From NCBI GenBank assembly GCA_030544235.1, contig CM060477.1:30655234-30719233 (forward strand): DNA of 64,000 nucleotides, given 5' to 3'. The stretch's first letter is position 1. Every line of letters begins with the position of its first letter. A program made the position numbers and the translations under genes. Below are positions 32,311 through 46,338 of the stretch, one piece after another. The notes below the pieces were generated by a model. The model was not told the origin of the DNA, ran no database searches, and saw only the letters and a list, made by a program, of their open reading frames with translations. This DNA comes from Lepturacanthus savala (lineage: Eukaryota; Chordata; Actinopteri; Scombriformes; Trichiuridae).

Positions 32311-32364
32311 ATATAAACCCAGTTTTGTGCAACCGGTTCCCAAAACTCAGTTAAAGGTAGGGTG

Positions 32365-32388
32365 GGGTTAGGGTTAGGGTTAGGGTTA
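32365..32388 (+). repeat. Short interstitial telomere-like run (GGGTTA)4
   Basis: Four perfect GGGTTA units preceded by a degenerate GGTAGGGTGG, about 300 bp from the inner end of the right arm. Confidence 0.9.
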
Positions 32389-32553
32389 AACTTGCTTCGA
32401 GCAGGCAGCATTTTAAAAAAAACACCTCACAAGACCAACCCCCTGTCTCCAGACTCCCCCGTGAAGCCACGTCCCCAGAGAACAGGAGCGTGCACCGCTT
32501 GTTCTCGAAGGTTAGCGAAAGCAACGCTACTACATTCCGCTAAGTTTTTTCAT

Positions 32554-33697
32554 ATGGCTCATTTACAGGTAAGAAAATTCCTCACAACATCATAATTAAC
32601 CTAAAAGACTAACATTATGGCTATTTAAAGTTATATTTATTAATATATTAGATTAGAGGTTTGACTTTTCAGTTTTTATTTTTATAGGTTTAAGCCAAGT
32701 AAAAACAGCAAATCTCTGTTAACTGTTCACCTTGTTGCTTTGAACGCATTGAGCAGTGTATATCACCATTATGTTTTTTTTGACCAAATATCTTTACAGT
32801 AGTGTGCAGAATTTTACATCATAGCTAAAGTTATCCTAATTTATCAAGTTTATAATATGTAGCTGAATCACAAGTGTGTTTTGTTTGACTTTTAGCTGTG
32901 TTATATACATTGTTCATTTATTTAGAGCTTCCATGATGAGAGCCTTGTTGGTTCTGATTCTCATTATACTCTGGAGCCATCTACATCCAGAGAACAACCC
33001 CAGCGACATGTAAGAGGAGCACCAAGGGACCGAAGAGGAAGAAGAGGAAGATGAAGGGCACGCGGAGACCGGACAAGTGGTCTTGTAGACGAAGACATAA
33101 AAAGAGTACAAGATCTTCAAGCCCGAAGGATTGCTGACGAGCAGGTATTTATCACATTACTTCTCTGTTATCCATTTTAAATAGCCCATTATAACTGATT
33201 TTATTTTGTTAGTTTTTATTGTTTTCATGTATAAATTATGCTTTTATGCAGCGCTTTGAGATTGTTTTCAATGAAAATGCATTACAAATCAAATGATATT
33301 ACTTTTTAAACGTATCTTGCCTTTGACAAAGTACTGTTTTTATCTTAATCGAGTTTTCAGTGACTTGTTAACTTACCTATAATGGACTGTATACATAAAA
33401 TACAAGGACAACATGGCTGCTCTTTAGAGTTTGTTATTTTATTTACAGGCCAGGATTCACTCACTGAGCTTAGAACAATCACATGAACTGCTGGAGCTCT
33501 GTCTGACCCGTGACTTCAGTCTAATGCTCGACGTGCTCCAACTTACATCCAGTGCCCCTCCATCAGACCCCCCAGCTGCAGGGTGACCCCCATGGTGTGT
33601 CTACACAAACTGCCAGGAGATGCCCACGGATATAGAGAGAAAATGCTGTGGACAAGTTCAGGACTCCTGCTACTGGCAGTTGTGTGGATCTGTATGA
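32554..33697 (+). pseudogene. P2X7 ballast-domain-like gene, right copy (with 5' exon, interrupted)
   Basis: A short first coding exon with an ATG at 32,554 (five codons, donor CAG|GTAAGA at 32,569) precedes exon 2 (32,928-33,143) and exon 3 (33,449-33,697) with phases that join cleanly. A TGA replaces an Arg codon in the Arg-rich stretch of exon 2 (near 33,053). Another TGA, from a CGA-to-TGA type change, precedes the PPWCV motif in exon 3 (near 33,583). The cysteine motif itself is kept. The right copy therefore has the start but not an open frame. Confidence 0.7.
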
Positions 33698-34021
33698 TAT
33701 ATTTAAAGTTAAAACTAAATAAATCACAGTTTATTGGTCAGGAGACTCAAGAAAATAAAAAAAAAAACATTAAAACAAAGACATATAGAATATATCAGGA
33801 TCACATCAAGAAAAAAGGGAGTAAAAACTATGAATACACATTTAAACTACTCAGGACTTTCAGTGGGAAAATAATGATGAATAAAATAATTACTTTTTAA
33901 TCTCTAAATCGTTGAATTATCAAATTTATCGGTTTCGGAATCTTCTGGAAGGACTGACGTCATCATCCAGCATAGACAGCGGCCATCTTGTTCTCTCTCT
34001 TTGACTCTCAGCTCCACTCAG

Positions 34022-34749
34022 TAGTTATGGGAATTGTCGTTCACTTTGAAGAACTAGTTCAGTTCAGATCGTTCAGTAAAAAAACCCATTCATTTCGTTC
34101 ATTTCGTTCACTCTGTGCTTTCTGCTTTCCTATTCAACAAATAAGCGTTCACTGAACCGTTTCCCTGCTAGTGGGTGCGAACCGTTCACTGAACTACTTT
34201 CCTCCAAGTGGGTGCGAACCTTTCACTGATCCGCTTCCCTGTTAGTGGGTGCGAAACGTTCAGTGAACCGCTTCCCTGCTAGTGGGTGCGAACCGTTCAC
34301 TGAACCACTTGCCCATAGGTCTGAGCCATTTAGTGAACAGCTTCGCGTGAAATAGTTCTGAACGAATCCACTGAATTTAAGGGGAAGCCGTTCAGTGTAC
34401 GGTTCGCTCTTGTACTGTTGGTGTATGTGTCCTTTTTTTTTTTTTTTTTTTTTTGAATATATAGCTTTTTAAAACTCAGACATTTTACAGTAAAGGTTGG
34501 TTAAAAACAATAATACTGTTAACATTATTAATAATAATAATAATAACTATTGTTATTATTATTATCCTTATTAAAAATAACCAATAAATCAGAAATCATT
34601 TTGTTGCATTTTATTGTCGAATAGGAAACACACCAGCACACACATACACACATAGACACACGCCCCAACCCCTCCCCCCCCCACGATCTGAAATGAACTA
34701 GTTCTTCAAAGTGAACGACAATTCCCAAAGTGAACGGCTCGGCGGAGCA

Positions 34750-34810
<61 letters not shown>

Positions 34811-35017
34811 CCCGCCCTCCTCACGCGTGTAGTACAACCAGGAAAGCTGCTGCTGTTTTCTAGCTTGCCTAGGGAGGAAATATGATTGGTGACCAGACTG
34901 TTCAGCCAATTAAGGACGCCGCGAACGAAAAGAACGGGTCTTTTCGAGGAAGTGAACTAGGTTCACCAAAAAGAACTCGTTCTTTTGATTCGTTCGTTCA
35001 CAACCGACACAACACTA
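34022..35017. mobile_element. GAACGA-rich hAT-like element, right copy
   Basis: Mirror of 19,397-20,420 with perfect 8-bp duplications CCACTCAG at 34,014-34,021 and 35,018-35,025. Shorter because its CA/GT and triplet runs contracted. Confidence 0.75.
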
Positions 35018-36251
35018 CCACTCAGAGAACAAAGGACTTTGCTGCTGCTCCGCTGTTTATTGGACTATTAGACAGATTTAGACGAAAATCGCATTTTTGT
35101 GGATTATTTAATCGTTTCCTTGGATCCCGGACGCCTGTGACCGGCTTCAACAGGTAAGATAGACTTCTTCTGAGTAAATGACTATTTTCTTTGCCTCGTC
35201 ATCCCGTTAGCATTAGCCTGTTAGCTACTTCGCCGGAGTGCTTCTGACATAACTGCTTTTAGTATTTAAATGGTTTTATGTCCGCGTGGCAGTCTGTGTC
35301 CGAGACGAAAAGTTATGTTTTTGTCAGGATTTGCTTTTTTGGTCGTTTTTTTTTACCGTGTGATGTTGATGTGTGATGTTAGCATTAATGCTGTTGTTAG
35401 CCGTGTGTGTGTGTGTCTTACTATGACTGGGTGGGTGTTTCTTGGTGAGGACAATTTATATTTTTGACAGGATTGTTGTTTTTGTTCGTGTATTGTGGTT
35501 ATTGTTAGCATTAGTGCCGTTAGGCCGCTAGCTTCTTAGCCCTTTGTGTAAGACATAACTACTGTTACTGTATTTGGAGGGTGTGTGTGTGAAAATCTGC
35601 TTTTGATAGAATGAGCGTTTATTAATCACTGTCGTGTGATCTTAATGGAGTTAAAGTTTTGCAGTTAAAAAGTTTAGGTACATCAGTATTATGTACTGTA
35701 TAATATAATATCAGAATATTGTTATTGACATCAGTCATTTTCAGTCAGATATTAATCAGAGTTTATTATTCTGTTTCTAGTATTGCCTAAACAATACTAC
35801 TGTTTTTAATATACTTTATGTAAGGCGACCTTGAGGCTACGAAAGGCGCCCAATAAATAAAATGTATTATTATTATTATTTATATAGTGACTTTACTTTT
35901 AGTTGAGTTTTAATAAACACATCTAGCTAGTCTTGTGAGTTAATGTAGTAAAGTATTGCAGTAAAGATGTAAACAGTGTATCTCTGGTATTTATTTGTAG
36001 TCAATAATACCACACAGTAATCTGAGTCAATGAGTTTATTGGTGTGTGTGTGTGTAGTTGAACATACACAGCAAAATCACAAGTGTTAATTCAACTCGCA
36101 TAGAGTTAATCTTAACACTTTTCCCGAGTTTATATAATTCTGACGGATTCTGAGTAAAAATTACACTTAACAGTGTTAATATTTTCACTCTTTAATAGTG
36201 TTAAAATTTGACACCCTCAGTGTCATTTTATGACACCACATCGGTGCACTT

Positions 36252-39200
36252 ATTTTTATACTTTGTTTTAACATTTAAATATGCAAAGTTTTCACAAAAT
36301 ACATATGTACATAATACAGGTACAACAGACAGGGCCATCTATAGCAAAATAAAATGCAAGATATCACTCATAGCTGATATTTGGAAAAAAAAAAATAATA
36401 ATAAATAAAATGAGTTGGCCTAACGGGCCTTCATGTCCATAGCTCTCACATGAGTCACTCTCGGTTTAACATTTCAGTCCGTAGTGAAACAGGGTGCCCC
36501 CCAGGGGTGCGTGTTCCTCCACACGTTCATCATGGCGTCTAATTTGGGAATCTCAGCACGGAAAAGTTCAAAATTCTCCACACAGAGCATTCCAAAATCA
36601 ATGAGATTGCTTCTGGTCCAAGTAAAATTGTCGGGCACTCATTACTCAGCCATTTCCTGGTTATTGCTTTCTTACTACTTGCTAATAGTATTTGTAATAA
36701 GTACCTATCTTGTTTATTCATCACAATCGGTGTTTCCTAAATATATAACACTGAAGCTTAGGTCAAGCTGCATGTTAATTATTGAGCTGATTGCTGTTAC
36801 TACCTCTACCCAATATGAAGAAATATTAGGGCAATCCCAAAATATATGGAAGTGGCCAGCAGACATGTCACCACACCTTCTCCAACACTGTCCGTGTTCT
36901 GGGTTGTTGGTTTGTAACCTTTTAATTTTGGGAGTTATGAAAAACCTTAAATTGTTTTTCCAGGTGAATTCTCTCCACAGATCTGAGCTGGAGGTAGTGG
37001 ATTGTGTCCTACAAATGTTTACCCAGTCATCTTCAGTTAACTGTATGTTAGCTTCTTTCTCCCATCTTGATTTAATATACATTGTGGAATGACCCCTGTC
37101 AAGTTGTAGAGCAGAATAAATCCTGGAGATCAGTTTTCTGTCAGTATCACCCTTCCATGCCTTATATATCCTGATCAGGTTCATTCCTTCTTCTCCAATA
37201 GTTTTTATGTTTTTATCAAAATAGTGTCTTAGTTGAAGGTATCTGAAGAAATCGCGTTTGTCCAGATCATGAGTTTCTGTGAGGCGTTGAAAGGGATCTA
37301 ATCCAGTATTTTATCCAGAGGAAATTTTGCAGTATGAGGTGATGCCCAGTTCTGTCCAGTGTCTTAATCTGCTGTCCAGTTTTTTTTGGAGGGTTTTGTC
37401 TCCCAATATAGACGGGAGAGGTACTCTCATTAAATTTTGTTCCAAGTCCTTCCATTTTTCATCGCATTCAGGATCACAACAGCAGACCAGAAATCGCAGC
37501 TGTGCTGCCCTATAATAATCTTCCAGGCAGGGCAAGGGCCATTCCACCTTTGTCCTTAGGCAGCTGTAATGTCTTAAAACTAATCCGTGTTTTTTATTTT
37601 TTTCAAATAAATGTTGATATCATCATATTCCATTCGATGAATTACCTGGGAGGTATACACTGAAAAAGGTATAAGAGTAGGTAGTATATTCATCTTGATG
37701 ATTTCTATCCGGTTGTGCATGTTTGTCGGTGGTAATAACCAGCGACTGAGGTCTGCTTTAATGTCCGCTGTTATGGGGGTATAGTTTTGGTCAAATATGG
37801 TAGTTAAATCTTTTGGACTCCAAGGTGTTTGATTACGTTGCCTGCCCATTTAAATTTACATGTTCTATAAATGCTTTCTTGTGGTCCCGGGTTAAAGGTC
37901 AAAGTCTGAGTTTTCTGTAAATTTAATTTGTAACCAGAATATGAGTCAAATTCTTTGAGTAGAGACATTAATTTAGGTAGACTTACTTTAGGGTTAGTGA
38001 GAGTTAAGAGAATGTCTGCATATAGGCAAATTTTATATTGTGTGTTTCCACTCAGTATCCTAGTTATATCTTCATCCTCACTTATTACCTGTGCCAATGG
38101 CTCAATAAAGAGTGCAAAAAGTGTGGGATTAAGGGGGCATCCCTGACGACATCCCCTCTCAAGCAACACTGTCTTGGATAAGTATCCGTTTATTTTAATT
38201 CTTGCCGTGGGGGAGCAGTATAGAGATTTAAAGCATTCAATTACCTGATCATTGAAGCCTAGGCGTTTAAGCACCATATATAAGTATTCCCAACGGACCG
38301 AATCAAAAGCCTTTTCAGCATCTAGACTAATAACTACGGATTTCAAATGACTTTTTCTCATTTGGGTGGTGAAGGGCCCGCCATACGCTGTCCTGGGTTG
38401 TCCGTCTGATCTGGATCTATCAGATCGGGGACAATATTTTCCATTCTTTTTGCTAAGATTGATGCATATATTCTATAATCCATATTTAATACTGATATGG
38501 TTCTGTGAGAACTACATTCTGTCTTGTTATTAATTGCTTTAGAGATTACTGAAATTATTGCTTGTCTCCATGAAAGTGGTGTCTCCCCCCCCTTTAAGAG
38601 TATAGTTAAAACATTCTTTTAGTATTGGTACCAAAGTTTCTCTGAAGGTTTTGTACCACTCAGATGCATAGCCTCCTGGCATTGTATTTTCTTTCAGTTT
38701 CGTTATGGCCATATTTATTTCTTCCTCTGTTATCTCTTTGTCATTATTCTATTCTGTTATGTTCCTACTGGTGGTAAATCTAGGCATGCTAAGAAGTATG
38801 ATATAACTGTTGATTCGGCTGCCCGAGGTTACGTGTATAATTTCCTATAGTACACTTCAAAAGAGTTTTGAATGTCTTCCAGTTTATGACACATCTTATC
38901 ATTACATCTTATCATGTACGTATTAGTGCTGTCAATCGATTAAAAAAATTAATTGAATTAATTACAGGATTTTGTAATTAATTAATCGAATTAATCACAT
39001 TTTAATGTCATATCCGCTAAAGGTCTCCTGATAAAGAATTTGAATTCTAGGATATTAATGAATTGTAATGCATGACTAATCAATTGAATACAGTAAGAAG
39101 AGAAGATCTGAAATCCAATGTTTTATTGGTGAACTGTGCTTCATGAATTACATCCAAAAGTAAAGGTCTAGCACATTAAACCAGTTAGACCAAGTGCATT

Positions 39201-41962
39201 ATTCATAAATGTAAAACAAATACAACAATTCAGTTAAATAAATAAAATTCTGAAATAAAATAAAGAAGTCACTTAAGCTCAATATAGCAATTCAAAAATG
39301 AATAATAGAAGTCGTATATTTTGCGCTGCATTGTGCCAACATAGTTTTGCTCTGTGAGACCAAACACGTGTGGTTTGAACCAATCAGATCATCGCATTTG
39401 TTTAGCTCGGCTCGCCTCGCGTTGCATAGCAACCAGAGACGCGCTCAGACTTGTTGCTCCGTGCCAAATGGCACAGACAGACACCGAAACAACGTAGATT
39501 ACACTGAAACGAGCACACTGGAATTGTTCCAGCACTCGGATAATGTAACTAACTACTAACTAACTAATGTGACTTTAGTACATCGTTTTCTTTATTTAAC
39601 ATGGGATTTTCGCCACCATTGATACTCATAATTAATTGCATTAAATTTAACGTGTTAAATTGCGGTGTAATTAATTAATCGAATTAACGTGTTAAAATGA
39701 CAGCTCTAGTATGTATTTCTCTGCCAATTGCTTACGTATCCTCCATGCGAGCAGTTTTTTAGATTTGGGGCCATTTTCATAATTTTGTTTAATAAATCTA
39801 ATTCTTTTTTCTATTTGGTTTTCATATATGTTATTTAGAGTTTGTTTTGTGTCCTGTATTTCGTTTAAAACATCAGTGTCATTTTGCTTCATAAGTCTGC
39901 TCTCCAAGGATTTTAGTTTTGCAGTCGGGTCATTAATTTGTTTCTCTTTTTCCTTCTTCTTCCGGGCAGACCACATTATAAGTTTGCCCCTAATAACAGC
40001 CTTGGCTGCATCCCAAAGTGTACTGGGGGACACAGTCCCATTATTGTTATATGACATATATTACATAAGTTCTTCCTTAATAAATCTTTGACATTGAGGG
40101 TCGCTTAAGAGGTTGGTGTTTAGTCTCCATAGAGTCTCCTTAAGTCTGTTGTCTAAGTGTAATGTCAGGTATACCCCCGTGTGATCAGAAATGTCTCTTA
40201 CCCCTATGTCACATTTCACCATTCTCGGCTTTGAACATAAAAAAATAGTCAATTCTTGAGTGCGTAGAGTGTGAATGGGAGAAAAAAGTAAAACATTTTT
40301 CAATCGGATTCCCTCCATACGTCCATTATATCTATTTCGTTAAGCAGTTTTTTTGTACATAAAGCTTCAGGTTTTATGTTCTTTTTTCTGTTTGTGGAGT
40401 TCCGAAAGGGGTGCAGTATTCTGCATTTTGTATTCTTGATGCATTTCTAACAGTGAGCGGTAAAAAGTTTACCCAAAATGTTCAACCAACCACAGATGAC
40501 CTGAACAAAAGAACAACTGTCTGTATAACAAAATGAAACACAACATATGAACATAGCATACATGTTAAACATTTGTGACTTCCAACCATGAAGTGTAAGC
40601 TTAACTTCTAAGTTGAGAGGGGAGTCCCTTAACCCTGAAGGTTAATATCAGAGCAGCGCCCGTGAAAAGCTGGGCATCGGTTCCCAGACTTACTGTCTAT
40701 TTAACTGGATCATGTACCCAGTAGGAAAATCAGTTTTGAACACCTTAGTCCGATTTGGTATTAAATATTGTGATCTTACCGATCTCTGTAGATTTATTGT
40801 TCACTCACGGTACAGAAAGCTCTCACAAAGCCTCCTCCCTGCGTTGAAACCCCTTAAGTTTATCCTGGATATGCTTGAGGCGGGTGCCCTGGTGCCGACG
40901 TGTTTTAGCACCTGCTGTTTCCCAGGTCGGTTGCTTTGGTCTCGGTGACGGTGCGTTGTGCGCAGGGGTCTCAGCTTCCCAAGCGACCGGGATGAATCCC
41001 CTTTTCTTCAAGTCGTCTGTCGCCTCCTGCATGTTGTTGTAGACAGTTGGGCTGGTGTCGAAAAACACTTTTCTCGCCCTTTTTTCGCAAGTTTCGCCGG
41101 GTGAAGCGTCTGGAAACAAATTTCTTTTTCCTTAAGTGCTTTTCTTATGGGGATGTACGCCTTTCTCTTTTTGAGTATTTCTGCCGTGTAGTCTTGCTTG
41201 AAGAATACTCTTCTTCCATCGTAGCGGACCTCTTTCTTTCCCCAGGCGGAGCGGAACACCAGCTCTTTAGTAGTATACTCCAGGAAATAGATAATCACGG
41301 ACCGTGGGTTAGAGCCTGGCGGCAGTCTGGATCCCAGTGACCGGTGGCAACGCTGGATACCGAGGGGGGTGTCGGGGAGTGTCGGTTTTAATAAACTCTT
41401 CCATGAATGTTTTTATGTTGTCCCCCTCCACCCCCTCGGGATTGCCGTGAATACGAATGTTATTCCTGTGCGAACGTGCCTCCAGGTCCGTCAGCTAGGT
41501 TTGGATAGATTGGTAAAGCTCAAGTGTGTTGGAAAGTATCCCCTTGGCGTCGGTGCTCCACTCCTCCATGTCGGCTATTCTCTGCTTTGTCTCCTCAATT
41601 CTTTCTGTTATTTCCTTTAAGCCAGAGGCGATATCGCTTAATTTCTGGTTTACTTCTCCTCGAAAGTCCACCAGCTCTTTCTTCAGGTCCGAACGAACCG
41701 CCTGTATCTCCGCAATGATGTTAGCTTGGATAGCATCCATAGCCTTGTGTTCCGCTAGCGTGTCCTCACTTTCAGTCGGTATTTTATTGTTTTTTTTTGG
41801 TTTACCTTGCGTTTTTCCTCTGGTTTATCTTTTGTCCCCCCTTTTCATAAAACTTAATCCACTTTTCAATTTGTTAATCTAGTATTTTTTGTGGGGGGGT
41901 TGAAGACTGTCTGGGAGCCTCCGTTTTATGCTGCTGCTCATTTCTGCACCATACCGGAGGTC
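36252..41962 (-). mobile_element. L1-clade LINE, right copy
   Basis: Mirror of 12,488-18,148, with the same target-site duplications (36,236-36,251 and 41,963-41,978), the same YADI box and the same missing endonuclease. It keeps 56 bp near 40,297-40,352 that lengthen the endonuclease C-terminal reading frame (40,061-40,318). Confidence 0.85.
38924..39708. mobile_element. 785-bp hAT element inside the L1, right copy
   Basis: Mirror of 14,686-15,470, same length. Duplications GTACGTAT (38,916-38,923) and GTATGTAT (39,709-39,716) carry the same single mismatch as in the left arm. Confidence 0.85.
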
Positions 41963-42374
41963 CCACATAGGTGCACTTTTGACTCTAAATTGTGTTATTG
42001 CCTTCCACTTGGAGTGTTAATTTTACAAAATACAGTGTAATTTAATAGCACATTAAAGTTTATTTTTAACACCAAAAATGTGTTATTCTCTTTCACTGAT
42101 AAGTGAGTGTTAATTTTCAACCTACAGTGTCATGTGATCACACAATAGTGTATTTTTGCACTAAAATTGTGATATTACATTATTTTATTCAACAGAATAT
42201 CATAACTGTTTCACATTACATGTAAAGTGAATAGAAGTGTTGACTGATCAATTAACAGCATTCATACATCCATAACTTCCCAGCACCATAGGAATTGGCA
42301 CAAAAAGATCAATACAAACATTTACAAAAATACTTTAAGTACATATTAGGAGTCCCAACCTCTTTAATACACAT

Positions 42375-44645
42375 TTACAAAGAAAATAATGGCACTAAAT
42401 ATTGGCCTTTATCTCCACCATATGAACTCTGTAGATCGAAGGGCTTATAAATCACAAGACCATCTGCTTTAACAACATCTTTGTGATCACTTTCAAATAC
42501 TTTGTAAGAATGAAAATGTTCACTGAAATGATCAACGACAAGCCTTTTTCCAAAGAAGCAGATAATACTATCAACAACAATTATTTTTTCTATTCTGAGA
42601 AACACTGGCATTTCATGTTCAATCTGAGTGCAAATGATCAACCCTGGCCTATACTCTGTTCCACTGATTATCACCCAGTTAGTTGCATGGTTGTCCTGAG
42701 AGGCACGCTCCACATGCAAACCTTGAGCCAACTCGTTGCAAAAGTTTTCATTGTCCACATTAATACTTTTCATAGGTCCATACACAGTGCATTTTGAAAG
42801 GGATGTCTCCCAAAGACATGCAATTGACATCTGATGTTTTTTGGTTTGGTTGATTTGGTGTTTTTAAGAGTATTTTTGAAAATCCTGTGTTTTGCCTCAA
42901 ATGTATTAGTGGTCCAATTTTTCGGATACAAGATGGATAATGTATCATAAAGTGATGTTTTGGAATCAGGTTTTTATCAGGATACAGTTCTTTGAACAAC
43001 TCATGGTGTTCTATTATCAAATGTTTAAGTAGTACAGTCATGCCAAGTGAAACAGATGGAGAAAAAAATAATGTTGATTATCTGTAGTAAAATTAAAAGC
43101 AAAAGACAGTTTTGGCTTCCTTCTGGCACAATGTCACCAAAAAGCAAAGGAGTATTTTGAACAAGACAAAGAGTCTGAATTGAATTGAGCCCAATATTAT
43201 TGTCGCTACTGTCCAAGTTTATCCTTGTAGGCCGTTTTTTGCACTCCACATACCCATAGTCAAAGGCATAAATTCTGGACAGATCAGGTTTCGACAAAAA
43301 GTTTTCAGAGAGGTATTCAAACAGTAACTTCAGCTCATACTGAGCCACTCCTTCAAGAATGTCATGCATAATATCCAAAGAAAAATTGTTACAAACATGA
43401 AAGAAATGTAGGCCATTCAGAGTCGAATCCTTTTTTAAACCAAACACGGATAACTTTTGTGGATCTGACTGCAATTCACTGCAGTGCATTTCAAATACTT
43501 CTTTTCCACACAAGATTATTCTGGGGTCATCAAAACAAAAATGACGTCCACTGAACGATTCTGTGAATCCCAGAATTGTGTGCATCCCCAAGTTGTCCCA
43601 GTTACCTGACATACAGGGCCATAGATCTTTTCAACAGAAAAAGGCAAATGAAGGCCACAATTCTCAAGTGTTTTGATGTCATTAATCAGTGTCTCTAGAA
43701 TAGGATCAAAGCCATATTTTTTCCAAGTCTTCAGTGTGAAACAATGCAATCAAATGAATATTCATCAGGGCAGAGCTAAACTTTGGTGGAAGATCTGAGG
43801 ACAAAATACAGAGCACCTATTTTGTGAACACTACGTTTTGACCCAAGTGGGTTCGCAGTCTCAAAATCATCATAGAACAACTGGATTTGTAAAGAATTCT
43901 GGTGTTTAGAGAACAGTGGATGGGTCCTAAAATAATTTCCGTCACAAAAATCACTGTATACGTCAAGTTTTGATGAACGTGTTTCCTCAAGTAGTTTGCA
44001 AATATCAGAATTTCGGAACATGAATTTGATCGTTTCCAAAATTGGGATGTAAACAAATGTATCATTCACTGGGACCTAATCATAGGTATCTGTTTATTTC
44101 GTCTTGTATCATATCGAATTCCTAACATTTTTCTACTGGTTCCACAACACCCCATTTCTTGTTGAAATAATTTACTCTTTTGCTTTCAGTATTCAAGTAC
44201 TCAAATGGGTTTTCAAAGGTTTCCAGATCTTTTACCAATGTTTCTCTCAAAGGATTATCTATAGGCACAGCAGACAGTACTTGCTGCTTAACCTGAGTGC
44301 ATCCCACTACTAAGTTCTTCCACATCACCAACAACTGATGAAATGACACTATTTGCAACACCATTTGCTTGTAGTTTAGCAATAATTGAAGGACAGATAT
44401 TTTCTATGTTTTCTTTGTCTTTGACCTGATTCACTATCAAAGCATGGATATTCTGGGGTCTGCGTGATGTTTGTTCTAGCAACTTCTGAGATATCTTGCG
44501 GCATTTGGATATTAGTTTGACATGACTCTGGCCTTGCTGCATCTGCATTTTCACAAGAATTTTCCACATGTGAACTGATTAAATGTTTTTTGAAACCTGA
44601 ATATGTTGAAAAGTGACACCTACAATGATCTTGAGTACAAGAGTT
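42375..44645 (-). pseudogene. C2H2 / DIMHDILEG transposase-like relic, right copy
   Basis: Mirror of 9,801-12,075 with the same frameshifts. A few residues differ (a 3-bp change and a short deletion near 43,790-43,840; an Asn-to-Ser change near 43,130). Equally non-functional. Confidence 0.6.
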
Positions 44646-44768
44646 TGTGTGTGTGTGTGTGTGTGTGTAATAGAGGACAAGAGAGAGAAGACTTTCATTT
44701 AAGTGTATTTCAAATTGAGTTAATACATATAAAATACTTGCTGTTTAGATAATAGAAGACATGCATAC

Positions 44769-45607
44769 CTTGTGAAAGTGCAAAATTTTTTCCACTGCAT
44801 CACTGGGACTTATCTTAGTCCTCTTCCATCCAGCTGTGGGTGGCAGGAGATGGAGAAGGAGCAGCAGAGAAGCCATGTCACTGTCCCACCCTATCAGTAG
44901 GAAAATAAGATGGAGAAAAAAGCCCATTAGTATCATGCAGGAATACCCCATTAACCAGCACTTGCAGTAAAGAATAAAAATCAAACATGTTCATTAGCTT
45001 ACTGTCATCATCGTTGTCTGTCTGTTTCTCAGCAGCTTTTAGAAGTCGGCACAGGTCAATTGACTGAGTAAGGTGTTTAGCCTCACTGATAATCTTGGAC
45101 CTGAAAGTTGTGTCCCACTTCTCAAGCATCTTGGAGGCTGTTTCAGTTCCAAACAGTAGAACGAAGTCTTGATTCAGCTGTTGATCATAGAATCATAAAT
45201 GCACAAACATTTGAAAATAATCAGCATATTGTACTTAAATTCAAGAAACAAAATAGTAAACTCTAAATAAATAACTCACCAGCCCTTTGACATCAAACAT
45301 CAAAGTACCATGGAAATGTTTTAGAAACATCTGCCGTTCTCTGTGGGTCATGCACTAGGTTTTGGCTGAAAGGTCATGTTCATTTTCTGAAACACATTTG
45401 CTTTATCATGGGGGTGATTCAGAAATGATGGCTTCCCTGCATGCATCTTCATCAAGCTGCTCAGGTAAAGTGGCCAATCTTCGGCGCTTTGGTCCTTGTG
45501 CTTCAACCAATGCAGCTGTCTTGGCTGGTCTTTTTGCTGTATACCTGGACATGGTCTTAAGGCGCCATGCTAAATATCCAGTGCCTTTCTCCCCATAGAA
45601 GTGCTCC
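44769..45607 (-). pseudogene. SAMD3-like relic, right copy
   Basis: Mirror of 8,836-9,674. Because of the adjacent 1,356-bp deletion, its first block is fused in frame to antisense sequence of the proline-rich exon, giving a chimeric 130-codon minus-strand ORF at 45,406-45,798 with no likely function. Confidence 0.65.
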
Positions 45608-45664
45608 TTTGTCTGGTGTCTCTTATGCACTATTTTATTGTAAACTCTGTCATTGTTTCCACAG

Positions 45665-45802
45665 ACTCCGCCAAGGGCCTGCTTGACTCCGCTCACACCT
45701 CCAACCTCACAGGTTTCACGGGAAGTGTCTGTGAAGGCCAAGGCTCCAGTCTCTGGTTCTTCCTTCCCTCCTCGGTGGACCCAGGTGGGTCCCACCAAGA
45801 AG
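45665..45802 (+). CDS. Proline-rich exon of the protease gene, right copy
   Basis: Mirror of 7,284-7,421, splice sites conserved. It is now the first recognisable exon in this arm because upstream exons are deleted. Confidence 0.5.
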
Positions 45803-46067
45803 GTAACATAGGCTGATACTGTTTCTTTGAAAGTTTACTGAAATAACTAATGTATTTTCTACCATAACCTACTGCTGCTCATGGCTATCTGCTTTTTATC
45901 TGCACATAATGTTGTGATTTAATTGCATCGTTTTTGGTCATTATCTTTTTATTATTTTTAACCCTTTGTTTTTGTTTCCTATTTATATTTACAATGCCAA
46001 CAGTTTTTCTTTTGTGTTTTGTCTCCTATGCACTTCTTAATCCAAACTCTGCCTTTTTTCTTTACAG

Positions 46068-46152
46068 ACACAGAATACTGAGGAAGTAGAAGACCGTGCC
46101 CTCCATCCCTCTGAACCCGGTGTGGCCTGAGGTCCTGGAGCTGATGGCAGAG
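46068..46152 (+). CDS. Small exon of the protease gene, right copy
   Basis: Mirror of 6,934-7,018, with TTTACAG acceptor and AG|GTACG donor. Confidence 0.5.
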
Positions 46153-46338
46153 GTACGTTTACATATTCCTAATTTTATAGATATTGATAACATTTTTTAA
46201 AAATGGTCTCTTTTTGTTTTCATATTTCATATTTTTTTATGGTGATAACATGGATAGAGAATTGTACTGCTTTACAATGTCTGCAACAGTGTTTATTTCC
46301 ATGGTAGAGATGTAACACAATGCATTTCTTCATTTCAG

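Noticed and set aside
32362..32595. 77-codon ORF starting in the telomere-like run
   Set aside because: It overlaps the short ATG exon in its frame only by chance; the upstream part translates the GGGTTA run and 5' non-coding sequence.
45406..45798. 130-codon right-arm ORF as a novel fusion gene
   Set aside because: It joins antisense of a proline-rich exon to a SAMD3-like relic across a deletion; a product of decay.
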